A stretch of 17,859 bases of DNA from Deltaproteobacteria bacterium. GTDB taxonomy: Bacteria; Desulfobacterota; GWC2-55-46; DRQE01. The notes under the pieces are model-generated. The model saw only the letters and a list, made by a program, of their open reading frames with translations, had not been told where the DNA came from and searched no databases. Positions 7,123 through 15,869 of this stretch are shown in pieces. The stretch lies in contig DAOVXI010000011.1 of assembly GCA_030636245.1 (NCBI GenBank), forward strand, positions 1-17,859, read 5' to 3'. The position numbers were made by a program, and so were the translations under genes. The first letter of the stretch is position 1. Each line of letters begins with the position of its first letter.

Positions 7123-10100
7123 ATGAAACGTCTTACCTTCCTGGCATTACTACTTCTTATCTCTTCTTTCTTCTTCACCTCTCCTTTGGAGGCCGCCTTT
7201 GACAGCGCTGATTTTAACAAATCCAGAAGCGATAAAATACTTAAAGTCCTGCGTATCACCCCCTCCGGGGCTGACGTACCGGCACAGAGACAGATCGTCA
7301 TTACCTTCGACCGCCCAACCGTACCCATAGGCAGGATGGAGCGTACCCCCTCGGAGGTACCCGTAACGATAAGCCCAAAGCTTAACTGCGAGTGGAGGTG
7401 GCTCGACACATCGAACCTCTCATGTAACTTGGGCGAAAAAGACGCTATCGTTCCCTCAACAAGATATAAGGTAAGGGTCAAGGCCGGCTTCAAGGCAGAT
7501 GACGGCAGTCTTCTAAAGGACACGATAACGCATTTCTTTACAACCATCAGGCCGAAGATAACCAACAAGTACTTTAAGACATGGTCATCCCCCGGCACCC
7601 CTCATATACTTATAACATTCAACCAGCCGGTAAAAGAAAGTACGCTTGCAAAAAATATTATCATAGTTACAACCGACGACAAACTTAACAAGACCGGCAC
7701 ATACAAGCTAAGAATAGAGGAAGACCCCAATTCAAAGAGATACTCATACTACACACCGGGTACAAGATGGATACTCAAGCCCGCTAAAAAACTTCCGCCC
7801 GATACCCGCTATGAGGTTATCGTAAAGCCCGGGATAGCATCGACCCTCGGCCCCGAGCTCTCAATAGAGGGAGGAGCGATAGTTACCTCCCACACCTTCC
7901 CTAAGTTCAGGTTCCTGGGAATAAGCTGTATCGATTCCACGGACACGAACTCATACAATACATTGTACTTGTACGTCGACAAAAAGATTGAAAATGCCGG
8001 AAAGAAGTGCGACCCGCTGATGCAGATAAATCTATTATTCACCGCACCATTCCCAAAAGAGGATATAAAGACCGGGTTAAAGGTGAACCCGGACCTAAGC
8101 GGCGGACGAAGCGATTATGACCCATGGGCAGCTTCATACGCTTCAACATACCTTGGCCGAAGTGTCGACAAAGGAGACGTCAACTCGATCAGACTTCCGT
8201 CAATCAAGGCATTTGAGAAGTACACCTTAAAGGCCAAGGCATCAAAGATAAAGGACGTCTTCGGAAGAGCACTTGCAGAAGACATAGAGTTCGAGTTCTT
8301 TACCGACCATCGCCGTCCGAACTATCACTTCGCAAACCCTTTCTTTGTCCTTGAAAAAGGTGTCGATAGCGTTATTCCCATAACCGTTACCAACCTAAAA
8401 AATATAGAACTTAACTTTGACCTCCTAAGTGCCGGCGGGATAACCAAAGACCTTACGCACAGCTCTCTGGTCGAAGAAGTCGAAGACGTATCTTTCCGCA
8501 TGCCGCTTGGAATAAAGGAAGCTCTTAACGGAGCTTCGGGGGTGCTTATAGGAACGCTTGATACCACCCCTACGCTTAGAAGAAACGAGAATGATAAATT
8601 CTTTATCGCACAGGTCACCCCCTATAACGTTCAGGCCAAGGTAGGCCACTTTAATACACTTGTCTGGGTAACCGACTTCAAGACAGGCGCTCCCGTTAAG
8701 GACGCAAAAGTCAGCATATTTTTGAGTAACCTTAAGGATATTAACCCACGTGACACTAAAAGCGTTGTAGTTACCAACTCGCTTGGCATAGCTATACTTC
8801 CGGGGACAAAAAAACTCGACCCCGAGTTAAAATATCTCTCCAACTACGGCTGGTGGAACCACAACAGCAACTCCTCACAGCTCATGGTAAAGGTCGAGAA
8901 GTCCGATGACATAGCTCTGCTGCCGCTGCTCGGCTCCTTCCATGTCGATGCAAGAGGCATGAACAACTCATACCTTGGCAGCAATAACGAACGCCTCCAC
9001 GGCCACATAAAGACCTGGGGCACTACCGCCCAGGGCATATACAAAGCCGGTGACACCATCCAGTTCAAACTTTTTGTCAGAAGCCAGGACAATAAAGGAC
9101 TGATACAACCTCCTCTTTCATCCTACACCCTTATTGTTAAAGACCCTATGGGTAAGAAGATACATGAAGAAAAGAATATTACCCTCACGGAGTTCGGTAC
9201 TTACGCGGGAGAGGTTCCCATACCAAAAACAGGGGCCGTTGGTTGGTACAACTTTAACCTTACGGCTGATTACATGGAAAAAGATCACTCCTGGACCCCT
9301 CTAAGGGTTCTTGTAAGCGACTTCACCCCTGCCCCCTTTAAAGTCTCAAGCGAACTTAACGGCACCTTATTCAGGGATGGTGACAGCGTAGAGGTAAGTA
9401 CCATGGGACGGCTTCACTCCGGAGGACCTTATACGGATGCGCGCCTAAGGATAACGGCACGGGTCACGCAACGAAGCCTTAAGGTCAGGGACCCGTTGGC
9501 AAGGGGTTTTACATTCGACACCTACACTCCGTACTTCTACGGAAAGAACGTCTTTGATACGAACACTAAACTTGACAACAAGGGAGATTCTTCAAAGACC
9601 TTCAAGCTAAACAAGGTAGACGTTCTATACGGAAGCCTCTTTGTAGAGAGCGCTGTTATGGATGACAGGGGCAAGTTCGTTGCCACCTCCAAGAGCGCCA
9701 CATATGTAGGACGTGACCGCTATGTCGGATTGAAAAAGAAAAGCTGGGTCATGAAAAAAGATAAGGCCCAGGAGATACTCATACTTACGGTAGACGAAAA
9801 CGGTATGATAGCAAGCGATATAAAGGTAAAGCTGACCATACAGTACAGGGAAACAAAGGCGGCCAAGGTCAAAGGAGCAGGCAACACCTACATAACTCGT
9901 TATAAACATAAGTGGGTAAAGGTAGCTTCATGTGATGTTGTCTCGACATCAGAGCCGGTTGCTTGCGGCTTTACCCCGGATCGTGCCGGCTCATATAAAT
10001 TTACAGCTAAGATAAAAGACACACTTGGCCGAAGCCATAAAACAGAGCTCCATAGTTGGGCTACAGGCGGCGACTGGGTCATATGGGACGAGCTGACCGG

Positions 10101-10695
10101 CAATCACTTGAACATCTTCCCCGAGTCAGAGGACATTAAGATAGGTGACACGGCCCGGTACATGGTGCAAAACCCTTATCCGAAAGCTACAGCCCTTATT
10201 ACGATCGAGCGGTACGGAATACTTAGGAGCTGGGTCGAGAACTTCGATAGCTCAAGCGAGATAATAGAGTTCCCGGTAACAGAGGATCTTAGCCCCGGCT
10301 ACTACCTCTCGGTTACCGTATTTTCACCAAGAGCGGCAACAGTGACCGAGATGAACACGGTTGACCTTGGCAAGCCTGCCTTCAAGACAGGCTATGTTCG
10401 AGTTGACGTAAAGGATAAATATAAAGAGATCGGTGTCAAAATAAAAACAGACAAAGAGGAGTACAGGCCGAGAGAGACCGTCAAGGTCAAGGTTTCTACT
10501 TCGCTCAAAAGCGCGGTACCGCTAATGACAACCCCGCCAATGGAGCTTGCCGTTGCTGTGCTTGACGAAAGCGTTCTGGACCTTATAAAAGGAGGTTCCA
10601 CATACTTTGACCCTTATAAAGGTTTCTATAGCCTGGGTGGGCTTGATGTATTCAACTTCAACCTGCTTCGTGAACTTATAGGAAGACAACTGTAG
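7123..10695 (+). CDS. Alpha-2-macroglobulin family protein, N-terminal part (ends at an in-frame TAG)
   Basis: This 1190-residue frame is the N-terminal part of a large bacterial alpha-2-macroglobulin. It begins with a clear signal peptide (MKRL, hydrophobic core 4-20, likely cleavage LEA|A after residue 24). There is no lipobox Cys, unlike E. coli ECAM (a lipoprotein), so this form should be soluble in the periplasm. Repeated macroglobulin-type beta domains follow, for example VTDFKTGAPVKDAKVSIF near 516-532, GIYKAGDTIQFKLFVRSQ near 638-655, EYRPRETVKVKV near 1113, and MELAVAVLDESVLDL ending near 1150. Cys89 and Cys101 could form a disulfide. The frame stops at TAG (10693-10695) within GRQL*KKKGAD, and the same frame then continues for 752 more codons with the rest of the family's sequence. 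It lacks the thioester region. An AAGGGGG precedes the ATG. It is a broken gene, a sequence error, or a gene expressed by readthrough or restart. Confidence 0.85.
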   Translation: MKRLTFLALLLLISSFFFTSPLEAAFDSADFNKSRSDKILKVLRITPSGADVPAQRQIVITFDRPTVPIGRMERTPSEVPVTISPKLNCEWRWLDTSNLSCNLGEKDAIVPSTRYKVRVKAGFKADDGSLLKDTITHFFTTIRPKITNKYFKTWSSPGTPHILITFNQPVKESTLAKNIIIVTTDDKLNKTGTYKLRIEEDPNSKRYSYYTPGTRWILKPAKKLPPDTRYEVIVKPGIASTLGPELSIEGGAIVTSHTFPKFRFLGISCIDSTDTNSYNTLYLYVDKKIENAGKKCDPLMQINLLFTAPFPKEDIKTGLKVNPDLSGGRSDYDPWAASYASTYLGRSVDKGDVNSIRLPSIKAFEKYTLKAKASKIKDVFGRALAEDIEFEFFTDHRRPNYHFANPFFVLEKGVDSVIPITVTNLKNIELNFDLLSAGGITKDLTHSSLVEEVEDVSFRMPLGIKEALNGASGVLIGTLDTTPTLRRNENDKFFIAQVTPYNVQAKVGHFNTLVWVTDFKTGAPVKDAKVSIFLSNLKDINPRDTKSVVVTNSLGIAILPGTKKLDPELKYLSNYGWWNHNSNSSQLMVKVEKSDDIALLPLLGSFHVDARGMNNSYLGSNNERLHGHIKTWGTTAQGIYKAGDTIQFKLFVRSQDNKGLIQPPLSSYTLIVKDPMGKKIHEEKNITLTEFGTYAGEVPIPKTGAVGWYNFNLTADYMEKDHSWTPLRVLVSDFTPAPFKVSSELNGTLFRDGDSVEVSTMGRLHSGGPYTDARLRITARVTQRSLKVRDPLARGFTFDTYTPYFYGKNVFDTNTKLDNKGDSSKTFKLNKVDVLYGSLFVESAVMDDRGKFVATSKSATYVGRDRYVGLKKKSWVMKKDKAQEILILTVDENGMIASDIKVKLTIQYRETKAAKVKGAGNTYITRYKHKWVKVASCDVVSTSEPVACGFTPDRAGSYKFTAKIKDTLGRSHKTELHSWATGGDWVIWDELTGNHLNIFPESEDIKIGDTARYMVQNPYPKATALITIERYGILRSWVENFDSSSEIIEFPVTEDLSPGYYLSVTVFSPRAATVTEMNTVDLGKPAFKTGYVRVDVKDKYKEIGVKIKTDKEEYRPRETVKVKVSTSLKSAVPLMTTPPMELAVAVLDESVLDLIKGGSTYFDPYKGFYSLGGLDVFNFNLLRELIGRQL
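10693..10695 (+). other. In-frame amber codon splitting the alpha-2-macroglobulin gene
   Basis: Codon 1191 of the frame that starts at 7123 is TAG. Six sense codons later the same frame has a GTG (10714) and runs on to 12972 with no other stop. No frame change is involved. TAG is used as a normal terminator by the DUF2997, Hsp70-fusion and alpha-2-macroglobulin genes in this same window, so general reassignment of TAG is unlikely. One base change from CAG, AAG, GAG or TGG would give this codon. Confidence 0.9.
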
Positions 10696-10713
10696 AAGAA
10701 AAAAGGCGCTGAC

Positions 10714-12972
10714 GTGGGCGGTGACGCGGGAGCTGACCTTGACATACGCTCTCTCTTCAAGTTCGTAAGCTACTGGAACCCCTCCATCATGACCGACAAC
10801 TTCGGCGCTGCCGAGTTTTCCTTCGAGCTGCCGGACAACCTGACCGGATGGCGCATTCTTGTTATGGCCGCTAATGAAGCGGACCGCTTTGGGCTCGGTC
10901 AAAACACTATTAAGACAAACCTTCCCACAGAGATACGCCCGGCTCTTCCCAATCAGGTATCCGAGAAGGACGACTTTCTCGCGGGCTTTGTCGTGATGAA
11001 CCGGACCGACAAACAAAGAACACTAAAGGTAACAATAGAAGCAAGCGGAGATGTACTTGAGAGTGAGGCCAGCCCCACATCAAAAACAGAGTTCTTATCC
11101 ACGGAACCGTACAAGAGGTATATCGTACGCCTACCGGTCATCGCCGCTAAGAGCGGTGAGATAAGTTTTAAGATAAGTGCCGGCGACTCATTGGACACGG
11201 ATGCAACCGTTGCCAGTGTCAAGGTGCTGAAAACATCCTCGCTTGAAACATCCGCAACCTATGGAACGACAACAATGAACGAGGTTACCGAGAAGATCCT
11301 CATACCTGAGCAGATAAGAACAGATGTAGGAAAACTCAGTGTAATTGTATCACCCAGTGCCATAGGAGGTCTTGAGAACGCCTTTAAGTACATGAGAGAC
11401 TATCCCTATATTTGCTGGGAGCAGATACTTAGCAAGGGTGTTATGGCCGCTCACTACAATAAATTAACGCCTTACATCGACACGGAAATGGTCCCTTGGG
11501 AAGATAGCGCCAAGATAACCAAAGACATGTTACTCTCAGCCGCGGCCCACCAGGCACCAAATGGCGGAATGGCCTACTACATACCTAACGACGAGTACGT
11601 AAGCCCTTACCTAAGCGCCTACACGGCACTCGCCTTTAACTGGCTCAAGCGTGACGGCTATGACATACCGAGCGAGGTGGAGGCAAAGCTTCATGACTAT
11701 CTCATAATTATGTTAAGAAAGAACGTCTTCCCCACCTTTTACTCAAAGGGCATGAGCTCGACGGTAAGGGCGGTGGCACTCGCGGCGCTTGCACCAAATG
11801 GAAAACTGACAAAGGACGATGTACTTAGATACGCCTCTCATGTAGGTGAAATGACGCTCTTTGGAAAAGCACACTTCCTGCTCGCGCTCATGGATGTACC
11901 CGGTACCTTGAAGCTTCAAAAAACAACGGTTAAGAATATAATGTCCCACATTAATTTAAGCAGCGGCAAAGCGATATTCTCCGAGGCCATATACTCGGGC
12001 TTCTCCACAGGTGACTACTCCAGAATTCTCTCAAGCGAGCTCAAATCCAACGGAGCTGTGCTTAGCGCTCTCTTAAGATACTCTGAAGGCAGTGTAGAAA
12101 ACGCTCAGAGTATTGCGGATATACCCTTTAAGATAGTTCATTATATGACCCAAAGCAGAAAACAAAAAGATAGATGGGAAAACACTCAGGAAAATATCTT
12201 TGCCTTGAATGCTCTTGTAGACTATAGCACTGTCTATGAAAAAGAACTCCCAAACTTTAATATCAGCGCCATGATCGACAATGAAGTCAGCGGATCGGCC
12301 AACTTTAACTCCTACAAGAATGAACCCAAGGAATTTTTCAGAGCGCTGGAGAAAGACGACCCCGGGAGCTCGACACACATAAAACTTCTGAAGAATGGTC
12401 AGGGGCGAGCCTACTACTCGGCACGCCTTACCTATTCTCCTTTACTGCCAAAGAACCGTAACATCAACTCAGGCATTGAGATCAAAAGAGAGTATAGCGT
12501 CGAGCGGAACGGCAAATGGGTACTTCTTGGAAACAAGATGAAGATAAAAACAGGCGATATTATAAAGGTGGATATATTTCTTTCCATTCCTGCGGCAAGG
12601 AACTTTGTTGTAATAAACGACCCTGTGCCGGGAGGACTGGAGCCCGTTAACAGAGATCTTGCAACCGCCTCAACCGTGGATGCCGACAAAGCCACCTCTA
12701 AATACCCCGGCGCCTCATTCTGGCACTCAACAGATGAGTGGATGGGTTACGGCTACTCACGCTGGAGCTTCTACCATAAGGAACTCCGGCATGACTCTGT
12801 CCGCTTTTACTCGGAGTTCCTCCAAGGCGGCAACTATCATCTCTCATACACGGCACAGGCTGTCGCTCCCGGAAACTTCATAGTCATGCCGACACACGCG
12901 GAAGAGATGTACAACCCTGACGTATTCGGCAAAGGCTCGCCTGCTAAACTCAACGTAATAGAGTCTAAGTAG
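10714..12972 (+). CDS. Alpha-2-macroglobulin family protein, C-terminal part with thioester
   Basis: This 752-residue frame continues the preceding gene in the same phase. Residues about 10-55 are the A2M central motif (SYWNPSIMTDNFGAAEFSFE followed by LPDNLTGWRILVMA). YICWEQILSK holds the thioester pair C234 and Q237, which traps attacking proteases covalently once the bait region is cut. A thioester/alpha-alpha barrel region and C-terminal beta domains follow, ending with VINDPVPGGLEP and a segment 'GNYHLSYTAQAVAPGNFIVMP', which is close to the family C-terminus. Read alone it has no signal peptide, so a separately started product would stay in the cytosol and be useless for the family role. 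The GTG start at 10714 has AAAAAAGG 7 bases upstream, so restart is possible in principle. With readthrough the full protein would be about 1949 residues. It ends 14 bases before pbpC. Confidence 0.85.
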   Translation: MGGDAGADLDIRSLFKFVSYWNPSIMTDNFGAAEFSFELPDNLTGWRILVMAANEADRFGLGQNTIKTNLPTEIRPALPNQVSEKDDFLAGFVVMNRTDKQRTLKVTIEASGDVLESEASPTSKTEFLSTEPYKRYIVRLPVIAAKSGEISFKISAGDSLDTDATVASVKVLKTSSLETSATYGTTTMNEVTEKILIPEQIRTDVGKLSVIVSPSAIGGLENAFKYMRDYPYICWEQILSKGVMAAHYNKLTPYIDTEMVPWEDSAKITKDMLLSAAAHQAPNGGMAYYIPNDEYVSPYLSAYTALAFNWLKRDGYDIPSEVEAKLHDYLIIMLRKNVFPTFYSKGMSSTVRAVALAALAPNGKLTKDDVLRYASHVGEMTLFGKAHFLLALMDVPGTLKLQKTTVKNIMSHINLSSGKAIFSEAIYSGFSTGDYSRILSSELKSNGAVLSALLRYSEGSVENAQSIADIPFKIVHYMTQSRKQKDRWENTQENIFALNALVDYSTVYEKELPNFNISAMIDNEVSGSANFNSYKNEPKEFFRALEKDDPGSSTHIKLLKNGQGRAYYSARLTYSPLLPKNRNINSGIEIKREYSVERNGKWVLLGNKMKIKTGDIIKVDIFLSIPAARNFVVINDPVPGGLEPVNRDLATASTVDADKATSKYPGASFWHSTDEWMGYGYSRWSFYHKELRHDSVRFYSEFLQGGNYHLSYTAQAVAPGNFIVMPTHAEEMYNPDVFGKGSPAKLNVIESK

Positions 12973-12986
12973 GCCACGGTCTGTCT

Positions 12987-15248
12987 ATGAGGATCATTCC
13001 ATGGCTGAGGCAACACAAGAACTCTGTTGGATCTTTGGGGGCCTTGCTCTTGATCGCACTCACTGTGCTATTTATCAAAACCACCATTGACCTGTCCCCT
13101 GTGCCCGCGACACTGCAGCCGACACACGGACACAGTGACAAAGTTCAGCTTCTTGACAGAGCTTTCAACCCTCTTACCTTTACTTATTCAAATAACTTTA
13201 ATATCCACGACAACGTTGCGCTCCACAATATCCCGCTGCTTCTTATAAAAGCTTTCATAACAGCCGAGGATAAGCGATTTTACAACCACAACGGGACAGA
13301 TACCCTGGCAAAGCTTCATGCTATGCTCCAAAACATACAGAGCCTTGCTGTAGTCAGAGGCGCGAGTACGATAACAGAGCAGACCGTAAGGATGATACAC
13401 CCGAGGCCAAGGACCTTCTATTCTCGTTGGCTTGAAGGGTTTGAAGCAAAAAGATTTGAAAATAATTTTACCAAAGCAGACATCCTTGAGTTTTATTTAA
13501 ATCAGGTGCCCTTCTCGTCCAGAAGACGCGGTGTGGTGCAGGCCGCACGCTACTACTTTGACCGTGACATGGAAACACTTAACATAAAAGAGATGCTTAC
13601 ATTGGCTGTTCTCGTCAGGGCGCCTGAAAGATTAAATATAAAAAAATACACTACCAAGACAAATGAAAAGGTCGAGCATCTTGCAGGAGTAATGCACTCA
13701 AACGGTGAGATCAGCGACGAGGAGCTTGACCTTTTCAACAGACAAAGCCTTTCGAATGGAGAGTTCTCCATAAATTTGGAAGCTCCACACTTTATCTCTT
13801 ACATTCTTAACTCACCTGTTCCCAGTGACGCTATAGAGAACGGAAAGATCCAGACTACCCTTAACTCCTCACTTCAGAGCTACACACAAAAAATACTCAA
13901 CAACCGACTTACTAAACTTAATAAAAAAAATGTAAAACACGGTGCGGTACTTGTTGTAAATAACATAACCGGGGAGATACTTACGTGGGTAGTCGGTGGA
14001 GAGTACAGCACAGTAGAGCATGGCAGCATGATCAACGCTGTACTCACACCAAGACAGCCCGGCTCAACACTAAAGCCATTCTTATACGCGATGGCGCTTG
14101 ATAAGGGTTGGACCGCCGCAACGCTGATCAATGACTCACCCCTGTCCCTTGCCGTTGGACAAGGGCTTCACAGCTATGACAACTTCAGTAGAAGTAATTA
14201 CGGTGAGATAAGGTTACGTGAAGCTCTCGGCAATTCACTTAATATCCCTGCTGTTCGCACCGTACAATATACCGGTCAGGAAGAATTTTATAAAAAACTC
14301 AGGAAGCTTGGCTTCGACAGCCTTACACGCCACCCGTTTTTTTACGGTGAAGGCATAGCGCTGGGAAATGGAGAGGTCTCGTTATATGAGCTGGTCCGTG
14401 CCTATACGACGCTAGGAAGAGGCGGGAGCATGATAGAGCTTACTCCTTTTATCAAAAGACAAAGGAATCTAACTTCAAACGGTATATTCACAAAAGAAAG
14501 CTCATCAATTATAGGTGATATTTTATCCGATCCTGAAGCAAGACGACTTGAGTTCGGCACAGGGAACCTCCTTAGGTTCCCGATAAGAACAGCCGTAAAG
14601 ACAGGAACGAGTACGGATTATAACGACGCGTGGGCCGTTGGCTTTAACTCAAAGTATACCGTGGGTGTCTGGATGGGCAACCTTGACCGCAGCGCCATGA
14701 ATGATGTTACGGGTTCAATTGGACCTGCCCTTGTTCTGCGCTCGGTTTTCTCGGAGCTGAACAGAACACAAAGTACCGGCGTCCCAATGCTATCAACAGA
14801 ACTTAAGCAAGTTAAGGTTTGTGCCCGTAGCGGCCTGCTCCCAACCAAGAACTGTACCTTGATGGATGAGTATTTTATCAAAGGCACCGCACCCGAACAA
14901 CATTGTGCTAACCACGAAGAGCAAGATTACGGCAACAACTCGATTGCGTTCTATCGCAATGCGGTGTCACTTAAACCATTAAAGATCACACAGCCCACCC
15001 CGGGACTTGTTATGGCTAAGGACCCTCGCATACCCGATAATTTAGAGGCATTCACTTTTAAGCTCTCAAGTGTAACTGAGACTAATAAAGTTCAGTGGTA
15101 TGTTAATGACTTGCTTACCGCTGAAACAAAAGAGGAGGAGCTCTCCTGGCCGCTCAAAAAAGGAAAACATGTTGTGTATGCAAAGGTCTGGAGGGATGGA
15201 GCAGAACGGCCTGTCAGAACAGAGCCGATAGGATTTACCGTGAAGTAA
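12987..15248 (+). CDS. pbpC: Penicillin-binding protein 1C, bifunctional glycosyltransferase/transpeptidase
   Basis: This 753-residue peptidoglycan synthase has one membrane anchor near the N-terminus (about 15-31) and a periplasmic body. The GT51 domain shows TAEDKRFYNHNG (catalytic Glu94), GASTITEQ (126-132), and EGFEAKRFE with candidate second Glu153, then ILEFYLNQVPFSSRRRGVVQ with AARYYF. The transpeptidase domain shows SxxK as PGSTLKP (Ser360, Lys363), SxN as SLN (417-419) and KTGTS (538-542). Residues about 665-750 form a C-terminal beta domain of the BiPBP_C type, with a Cys-containing linker before it (C612, C623, C640). It polymerises and cross-links glycan strands. Pairing with an alpha-2-macroglobulin gene is a known arrangement, thought to combine protease trapping with wall repair. 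No clear Shine-Dalgarno is seen; the 14-base gap suggests coupling to the upstream gene. All catalytic residues are present. Confidence 0.93.
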   Translation: MRIIPWLRQHKNSVGSLGALLLIALTVLFIKTTIDLSPVPATLQPTHGHSDKVQLLDRAFNPLTFTYSNNFNIHDNVALHNIPLLLIKAFITAEDKRFYNHNGTDTLAKLHAMLQNIQSLAVVRGASTITEQTVRMIHPRPRTFYSRWLEGFEAKRFENNFTKADILEFYLNQVPFSSRRRGVVQAARYYFDRDMETLNIKEMLTLAVLVRAPERLNIKKYTTKTNEKVEHLAGVMHSNGEISDEELDLFNRQSLSNGEFSINLEAPHFISYILNSPVPSDAIENGKIQTTLNSSLQSYTQKILNNRLTKLNKKNVKHGAVLVVNNITGEILTWVVGGEYSTVEHGSMINAVLTPRQPGSTLKPFLYAMALDKGWTAATLINDSPLSLAVGQGLHSYDNFSRSNYGEIRLREALGNSLNIPAVRTVQYTGQEEFYKKLRKLGFDSLTRHPFFYGEGIALGNGEVSLYELVRAYTTLGRGGSMIELTPFIKRQRNLTSNGIFTKESSSIIGDILSDPEARRLEFGTGNLLRFPIRTAVKTGTSTDYNDAWAVGFNSKYTVGVWMGNLDRSAMNDVTGSIGPALVLRSVFSELNRTQSTGVPMLSTELKQVKVCARSGLLPTKNCTLMDEYFIKGTAPEQHCANHEEQDYGNNSIAFYRNAVSLKPLKITQPTPGLVMAKDPRIPDNLEAFTFKLSSVTETNKVQWYVNDLLTAETKEEELSWPLKKGKHVVYAKVWRDGAERPVRTEPIGFTVK

Positions 15249-15254
15249 ACGACT

Positions 15255-15413
15255 TTATTTTACCTTCAATTTTCTCATCTCACTACGCGCGACCACCTCA
15301 TCCATAAGTATCAATCTCGGACGGCAATATGGGTGCTCCACTGCAAGTTTTATATAATAAGTAGCTCCAATGCCTACCTCCTCCGTAAGCCCGGCCAGAA
15401 CCCTGCTTTTATC
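15255..15413 (-). pseudogene. Short reading frame, possible gene remnant
   Basis: On the minus strand a frame of 52 sense codons ends at TAA (15255-15257) and is closed upstream by TAA (15414-15416). Its translation includes LTEEVGIGATYYIKLAVEHP, then YCRPRLILMDEVVARSE, then MRKLKVK. It has ordinary amino-acid balance and looks more like a protein C-terminus than random sequence. No ATG opens it; a strong GGAGGAGG (around 15386-15393) lies just before an ATT codon, and in-frame GTG and ATG codons occur later. I do not recognise the family. It ends 6 bases from the end of pbpC, tail to tail. It may be a decayed or frameshifted gene, a small protein with an unusual start, or chance. Confidence 0.3.
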
Positions 15414-15515
15414 TTAATTAACATGGTTCTCCATATAGATAATCATATATAAGATAACGCACCCTGACAATAGACCTCTTCATATCGGAGCAGGAGCTTA
15501 AATTATCAAATAAGA

Positions 15516-15544
15516 AATATAAAAAGGGACGCAGATCGCGTCCC
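15516..15544 (-). terminator. Intrinsic terminator of tRNA-Asn (possibly bidirectional)
   Basis: GGGACGC (15526-15532) and GCGTCCC (15538-15544) form a perfect 7-bp stem with a 5-base loop. On the minus strand the stem is followed by TTTTT and more AT-rich sequence, starting 8 bases after the tRNA CCA end. On the plus strand the stem is followed by TTAATTTTT, so it may also end pbpC transcripts. Confidence 0.85.
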
Positions 15545-15552
15545 TTAATTTT

Positions 15553-15628
15553 TGGCTCCCGGGGAGGGATTCGAACCCCCGACAAGGTGGTTAACAGCCA
15601 CCTGCTCTGCCAGCTGAGCTACCCGGGA
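15553..15628 (-). tRNA. tRNA-Asn (anticodon GUU)
   Basis: The minus strand gives a 76-base cloverleaf. The acceptor stem TCCCGGG pairs fully with CCCGGGA, followed by discriminator G and an encoded CCA. The D arm is GCTC AGCTGGCAGA GC. The anticodon stem GGTGG/CCACC encloses the 7-base loop CTGTTAA, with anticodon GTT. The T arm has GGTTCGAATCC around its loop. The anticodon reads AAC and AAU. It has its own promoter upstream (15684-15713) and an intrinsic terminator right after it. No integrase or att-like repeat is seen beside it. Confidence 0.97.
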
Positions 15629-15683
15629 ATATAATAATCTTATCAAATAATAAATGCCCCCTAAGGGGCGGATACAAGCAAAT

Positions 15684-15713
15684 ATAGTAATAATTTTTGT
15701 CCACTCTTGTCAA
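15684..15713 (-). promoter_or_regulatory. Sigma70 promoter of tRNA-Asn
   Basis: On the minus strand TTGACA (15708-15713) and TACTAT (15684-15689) are separated by 18 bases, near-consensus for sigma70. The expected transcript has a leader of about 50 bases that includes a GC-rich hairpin, GCCCC/GGGGC around TTAG/CTAA (15655-15668), which is probably removed in tRNA processing. Confidence 0.75.
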
Positions 15714-15761
15714 GGTTTTTCAACTAGTATAGCCCTGTAATCCTTAAAATAATTTGAAAAG

Positions 15762-15790
15762 TTGAAAAAACAACCCATTTCTGGTAAAAT
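15762..15790 (+). promoter_or_regulatory. Sigma70-like promoter of the 95-residue protein gene
   Basis: TTGAAA (15762-15767) and TAAAAT (15785-15790) are spaced by 17 bases. The octamer GGTAAAAT that contains the -10 box recurs at 15824-15831, where it could be a second -10 or part of an operator: TTACCC (15807-15812) and GGGTAA (15823-15828) form inverted arms 10 bases apart. The predicted leader is about 70 bases. Confidence 0.5.
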
Positions 15791-15869
15791 GACTTAAATC
15801 ATAAAATTACCCCCCACAAATAGGGTAAAATATAGAATGATTCATAGACCATAAGGAGGAGTAACAAAA

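Larger units (their letters stand above)
15249..15552. other. Spacer between pbpC and tRNA-Asn
   Basis: About 300 bases without a confident gene. The left half carries an open minus-strand frame listed separately (15255-15413). The right half (15417-15515) is AT-rich with short broken minus-strand frames, one starting MKRSIVRVRYLIYDYLYGEP and one starting MLIKIKAGFW; none continues far. The tRNA terminator hairpin occupies 15516-15544. Confidence 0.5.

Noticed and set aside
7107..7598. Minus-strand frame of 163 codons opposite the signal peptide region
   Set aside because: The plus strand has a clear signal peptide and macroglobulin domain here; the antisense frame shows no recognisable protein features.
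10693..10695. Genome-wide reassignment of TAG or pyrrolysine coding as the plain explanation
   Set aside because: TAG ends the DUF2997, Hsp70-fusion and alpha-2-macroglobulin genes in this window, so it works as a stop; site-specific readthrough remains only one option among several.
10522..11016. Minus-strand frame of 164 codons across the alpha-2-macroglobulin break
   Set aside because: It lies opposite strongly conserved alpha-2-macroglobulin sequence and has no family-like motif or ribosome site; it is an antisense shadow.
15553..15628. tRNA-Asn as an integration site for a mobile element
   Set aside because: No integrase gene and no direct repeat of the tRNA 3' end was seen on either side within the window.
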